Origin: Sphingomonas sp. Root241
Lineage (GTDB): Bacteria; Pseudomonadota; Alphaproteobacteria; Sphingomonadales; Sphingomonadaceae
DNA length: 64,000 nucleotides
Assembly: GCF_001428865.1 (NCBI RefSeq)
Contig: NZ_LMIV01000001.1
Location: forward strand, 739,776 to 803,775
Reading direction: 5' to 3'
Shown here: piece after piece, positions 61,531 to 64,000 of the stretch
Layout of the letters: the number at the start of each line of letters is the position of its first letter
Numbering within the stretch: position 1 is the first letter of the stretch
Translations under genes and position numbers: made by a program
The notes under the pieces: generated by a model
Told to the model about the DNA's origin: nothing
Database searches by the model: none
Seen by the model: only the letters and a program-made list of their open reading frames with translations

Positions 61531-61861
61531 CAACGTCCTCCGCTTTGTCCAGATAGGCTTGCAGCCGATCAACCCGTTCTGCCCAGCGCCGACGCTCGGT
61601 TTCCATCCAGTCCGCCGCCTCATCGAAGCGCGGACGCACCAGTCGGCACCAGCGGCTGCGCCCTCGCTTCTCGCTGGCGATCAGTCCGCAATCCTCCAGC
61701 ACCTTAAGATGCTGGGCAAAGGACGGCAGCGCCATGTCGAAAGGCGCGGCCAACATGCTCACGGGCACCTCGCCCTCGGCGAGCCGCGACACCACCGCGC
61801 GGCGGGTCGGGTCGCTGAGGGCATGGAAGGCCAGGTCGAGGGGGGTCGAGTGATGAGGCAT
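61514..61861 (-). CDS. ArsR family transcriptional regulator
   Basis: A 115-residue winged-helix repressor: LSDPTRRAVVSRLAEGEVPVSML, recognition helix SFAQHLKVLEDCGLI and wing SEKRGRSRWCRL. It has no classical metal-binding Cys pair, so it is of the AHSA1-linked type that responds to other signals. It is transcribed with the AHSA1 gene and divergent from the reductase gene. Confidence 0.92.
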   Translation of the reverse strand: MPHHSTPLDLAFHALSDPTRRAVVSRLAEGEVPVSMLAAPFDMALPSFAQHLKVLEDCGLIASEKRGRSRWCRLVRPRFDEAADWMETERRRWAERVDRLQAYLDKAEDVDGKPV

Positions 61862-61934
61862 GCAATCCGATAAGGCCCCGGGTTGGGTGCGTCAAGAAAG
61901 ATAGGTACTTGCCTTACTATCAAAGTGCGATATG

Positions 61935-61948
61935 AAGGTAGTTACCTT
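61935..61948. promoter_or_regulatory. Operator-like dyad between arsR and the reductase
   Basis: AAGGTA-GT-TACCTT has perfect six-base arms. It lies in the divergent promoter gap, so an ArsR-type repressor bound here could control both sides. Confidence 0.45.
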
Positions 61949-61979
61949 AATGTCAGTCAGTCAGCTCAGGAGAACGCCG

Positions 61980-62621
61980 GTGGCAGTTCGTGTCGATTTG
62001 ATCATCTCGCTCGACGGTTTCGCAACTACGACCGATCAGACACCGGAGGCGCCGATGGGTACCGACTGGGCCCGCCTCGTCGAGGCCTATGTTGCGACCA
62101 GGACCATGCAGGAGCGCGTGTTTAAGGACACGAGCGGCAAGGGTACGACCGGGATCGACGAAAAATATGCCAAGGCCTATTTCGAGAATATCGGCGCGGA
62201 GATCATGGGAGCCGGCATGTTCGGGCTGCACAGCTTTCCCGACGATCCGGACTGGCGTGGATGGTGGGGCGAGGAGCCGCCGTTCCGCTGCCCGGTGTTC
62301 GTTTTGACTCACAAATCCCGACCCTCCATCGAAATGGCCGGCGGTACCACGTTCCATTTCGTCAACACCGTTCCAGTCGAGGCACTTCGGCAAGCTACTG
62401 CCGTTGCTGGCGGAAAGGATGTCCGCATTGGCGGCGGCGCCAGTGTTGTGCGCGATTTCCTCAAGGCGGGGCTCGTGGACCGCCTCCATGTCGCCATAAC
62501 TCCAATCCTGCTTGGTCGCGGCATTCGCCTCTGGGACGATTTGCGGGGCTTCGAAACCGGCTACACGGTAAGCGCGGAAACAGCGGAAAGCGGCGTCGTC
62601 CATGTCACCTTCCGACGGTAA
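61980..62621 (+). CDS. Dihydrofolate reductase-like (RibD C-terminal) protein
   Basis: A 213-residue protein of the DHFR/RibD C-terminal superfamily. The N-terminus VDLIISLDGFATT, the middle PVFVLTHK and the later GGGASVVRDFLKAGLVDRLHVAITPILLGRGIRLWDD are typical. GTG 61980 is chosen because AGGAG lies seven bases before it; two ATG codons upstream (61932, 61950) have no such signal. It is divergent from arsR. NADPH-dependent reduction is likely; substrate unknown. Confidence 0.85.
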   Translation: MAVRVDLIISLDGFATTTDQTPEAPMGTDWARLVEAYVATRTMQERVFKDTSGKGTTGIDEKYAKAYFENIGAEIMGAGMFGLHSFPDDPDWRGWWGEEPPFRCPVFVLTHKSRPSIEMAGGTTFHFVNTVPVEALRQATAVAGGKDVRIGGGASVVRDFLKAGLVDRLHVAITPILLGRGIRLWDDLRGFETGYTVSAETAESGVVHVTFRR

Positions 62622-62648
62622 TCGCTGACTGCGACTTCGAGGCGATCT

Positions 62649-63332
62649 CTACGTGCGCGCCCGTCTGCCCGTCGCGATCCGCCGCGCGGCGGCATGGCGC
62701 TCGGCGCGGTCGAGCAAAGCTTCGAGGTCCTCGCGGCTGACGTCGAACGTTTCCCCCGATTCCGCCAGTGCGGCGTCCACATCCTCCATCAGCAGTCGCG
62801 GACGGTCCGGGATCTTCATCGGGCGGTGCGGATAGCTGTGGCCAGAGACGCGGTGGAAGGCGATGCCGATCGCCGCCAGTGCGACTGCGTTGAGGCCTAC
62901 CGGCAATAGCGCGAACCCATAGCCCTGCGCGAGCACCGCAGGGGCGAGCACCGGCAGCAATACGGTGCCGCCGCCGGGTGGGTGCAGGCAGCGCAGCGCC
63001 GACATCGCGAGGATCGCCGAGCCCACCGCGACGCCGACCGCGAGCGCGCCGTTGCCCAGCAGATGCGCCACCGCCACGCCGACCAGCGCCGAGACCATGT
63101 TCCCGCCGACGATCGGCCAGGGCTGGGCGAGCGGGCTGGAGGGCACGGCGAACAGCAACACCGCCGAGGCGCCGAGCGGCGCTGCCAGCAGCAGCCCGTG
63201 GCTCGGCACCAGCAATGTCGAGATGGCAGCGCACAGGCCGATCCCGATCACTGCGCCCACGCCGGCGATGCTGCGCTCGCGCCAGTTCGCCCCCGCCAGC
63301 AGCAGGGCGAAGCGCCGATCCTTCGCGCTCAT
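62649..63332 (-). CDS. HPP family membrane protein
   Basis: A 227-residue integral membrane protein with the HPP signature RCLHPPGGGTVLLPVL in a helix region and four or more helices (for example SIAGVGAVIGIGLCAAIS, GLLLAAPLGASAVLLFA and AVLAQGYGFALLPVGLNAVAL). The family includes nitrite transporters. The C-terminal 55 residues form a charged cytoplasmic tail. It starts one base after the amidohydrolase stop, so the two form an operon. Confidence 0.88.
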   Translation of the reverse strand: MSAKDRRFALLLAGANWRERSIAGVGAVIGIGLCAAISTLLVPSHGLLLAAPLGASAVLLFAVPSSPLAQPWPIVGGNMVSALVGVAVAHLLGNGALAVGVAVGSAILAMSALRCLHPPGGGTVLLPVLAPAVLAQGYGFALLPVGLNAVALAAIGIAFHRVSGHSYPHRPMKIPDRPRLLMEDVDAALAESGETFDVSREDLEALLDRAERHAAARRIATGRRART

Positions 63333-63333
63333 C

Positions 63334-64000
63334 CTATTTGCGCTGCCACACCCGGTCGCCGCCGACCCAGGTCTCGATCACCTTTGTCGCGCGCAGATCG
63401 CTTGGCGAAGCGAGCAGGGGATCGCGGTCGAGGATCAGGAAGTCGGCGCGCATGCCCAATGCGATCCGCCCGATCCTGTCCTCGGCCATGCCGGCATAGG
63501 CTGCGCCGATGGTGAAGCCGGCCCAGCCCTGCTCGCGCGTTACGGCCTCTTCCGGGCGCCAGCCGCCGAACGGTTGCCCGCTCGCGTCCTGCCGCGTGAA
63601 GCTCGCCGCCCAGCCGGCCCAGGGATCGGGGCTCTCGACCGGGAAATCCGAACCGAAAGCCAGCCGCGCGCCGTTCTGGAGCATCGAGCGCCACGCATAG
63701 GCGCCGCCGAGCCGGGCTGCGCCCAGCCGCGCCTCGGCCATGTGCATGTCGCTGGTCTGGTGGACGGGCTGCATCGACGCGATCGTGCCGAACTTGCCGA
63801 AGCGCGGGAGGTCCTTCGGGTCGACGATCTGGGCGTGCTCGATGCGCCAGCGGCGGTCCTTATAAGTCTCCGACAGGACCTCGATCGCGTCGAGCACCTG
63901 CTGGTTGGCACGGTCGCCGATCGCGTGGACGGCGATCTGGAAACCATCCATCGATCCGCGGATCATCATGTTGAGCAATTGGTCGTCGTTGAGGAACGGC
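63334..64000 (-). CDS. YtcJ-type amidohydrolase (5' part beyond window)
   Basis: C-terminal 220 residues of an amidohydrolase of the YtcJ group; the start lies right of the window. Seen are VHAIGDRANQQVLDAIE, RIEHAQIVD, FGSDFPVESPDPW and the closing KVIETWVGGDRVWQRK. Metal-binding His/Asp positions in IEHAQ and GSDFP are intact. The genes downstream of it (HPP protein) follow directly. Confidence 0.88.
   Translation of the reverse strand, partial: PFLNDDQLLNMMIRGSMDGFQIAVHAIGDRANQQVLDAIEVLSETYKDRRWRIEHAQIVDPKDLPRFGKFGTIASMQPVHQTSDMHMAEARLGAARLGGAYAWRSMLQNGARLAFGSDFPVESPDPWAGWAASFTRQDASGQPFGGWRPEEAVTREQGWAGFTIGAAYAGMAEDRIGRIALGMRADFLILDRDPLLASPSDLRATKVIETWVGGDRVWQRK

Overview
The window is a GC-rich alphaproteobacterial chromosome segment, most likely from Sphingomonas or a close relative. 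The support is the mix of a CtrA-type cell-cycle regulator with GANTC sites in its promoter, TonB-dependent receptors, a pdhC-lpdA cluster, DUF1800/DUF1501 and DUF4166/DCC genes, TPR-sulfotransferases and very many paired REP-type palindromes. No plasmid or phage structural genes were seen.

Region by region. 1-5.6 kb: the 5' part of a TonB-dependent siderophore receptor, divergent from a three-gene ABC-2 exporter (one ATPase, two DUF3526-like permeases); a 16-bp-arm inverted repeat lies between them. 5.7-6.2 kb: a GNAT acetyltransferase. 6.7-22.3 kb: one 5195-residue autotransporter adhesin that fills a quarter of the window, followed by a TPR-sulfotransferase. 23.9-28.6 kb: a gene-poor, visibly lower-GC stretch with a stand-alone receiver domain, an OLD-like AAA ATPase/nuclease (possible phage defence), a small membrane protein, a tRNA-Val gene cut off after its anticodon arm, a 39-codon gene with its own terminator, and an intact tRNA-Gly. 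28.7-34 kb: lipid kinase, metallophosphoesterase, VOC protein, and the DUF1800/DUF1501 export pair. 34.2-37.6 kb: a GbsR-type regulator and the operon it probably controls (DUF4166, DCC, dehydrogenase-DUF4166). 37.6-41.4 kb: membrane protein, rpsI-rplM, secreted protein, cutA, ctaA. 41.5-46.7 kb: secreted GH172-like protein, membrane-bound LuxR-type regulator, dxs, zur, MerC-type protein. 47-51.3 kb: serine hydrolase and the lpdA-yciA-orf-pdhC cluster. 51.5-60 kb: a run of housekeeping and stress genes (usp, M28 peptidase, RcnB-like, msrC, arfB, rluA-type, M15 peptidase, wrbA, pirin, lysR) separated by paired palindromes. 60-64 kb: ctrA, an ArsR/AHSA1 pair, a reductase, an HPP membrane protein and a truncated amidohydrolase.

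The most interesting items are: (1) a DUF559 endonuclease gene framed exactly by about 50-bp inverted REP-like repeats, in a 7-kb stretch with four more paired repeats of the same architecture whose tails are G-quadruplex motifs in several cases; (2) the adhesin, whose six large super-repeats are 389 residues long plus 0, 1, 2 or 3 extra units of about 67 residues, and which carries three C-x18-C cysteine pairs; (3) the low-GC island with an ATPase/TOPRIM-like protein, a broken tRNA and a tiny ORF; (4) five GANTC sites within 54 bp upstream of ctrA; (5) two matching operators for the GbsR-type regulator; (6) a 270-bp nested palindrome upstream of zur.

Functions are inferred from recognised motifs and gene order; no database search was possible.
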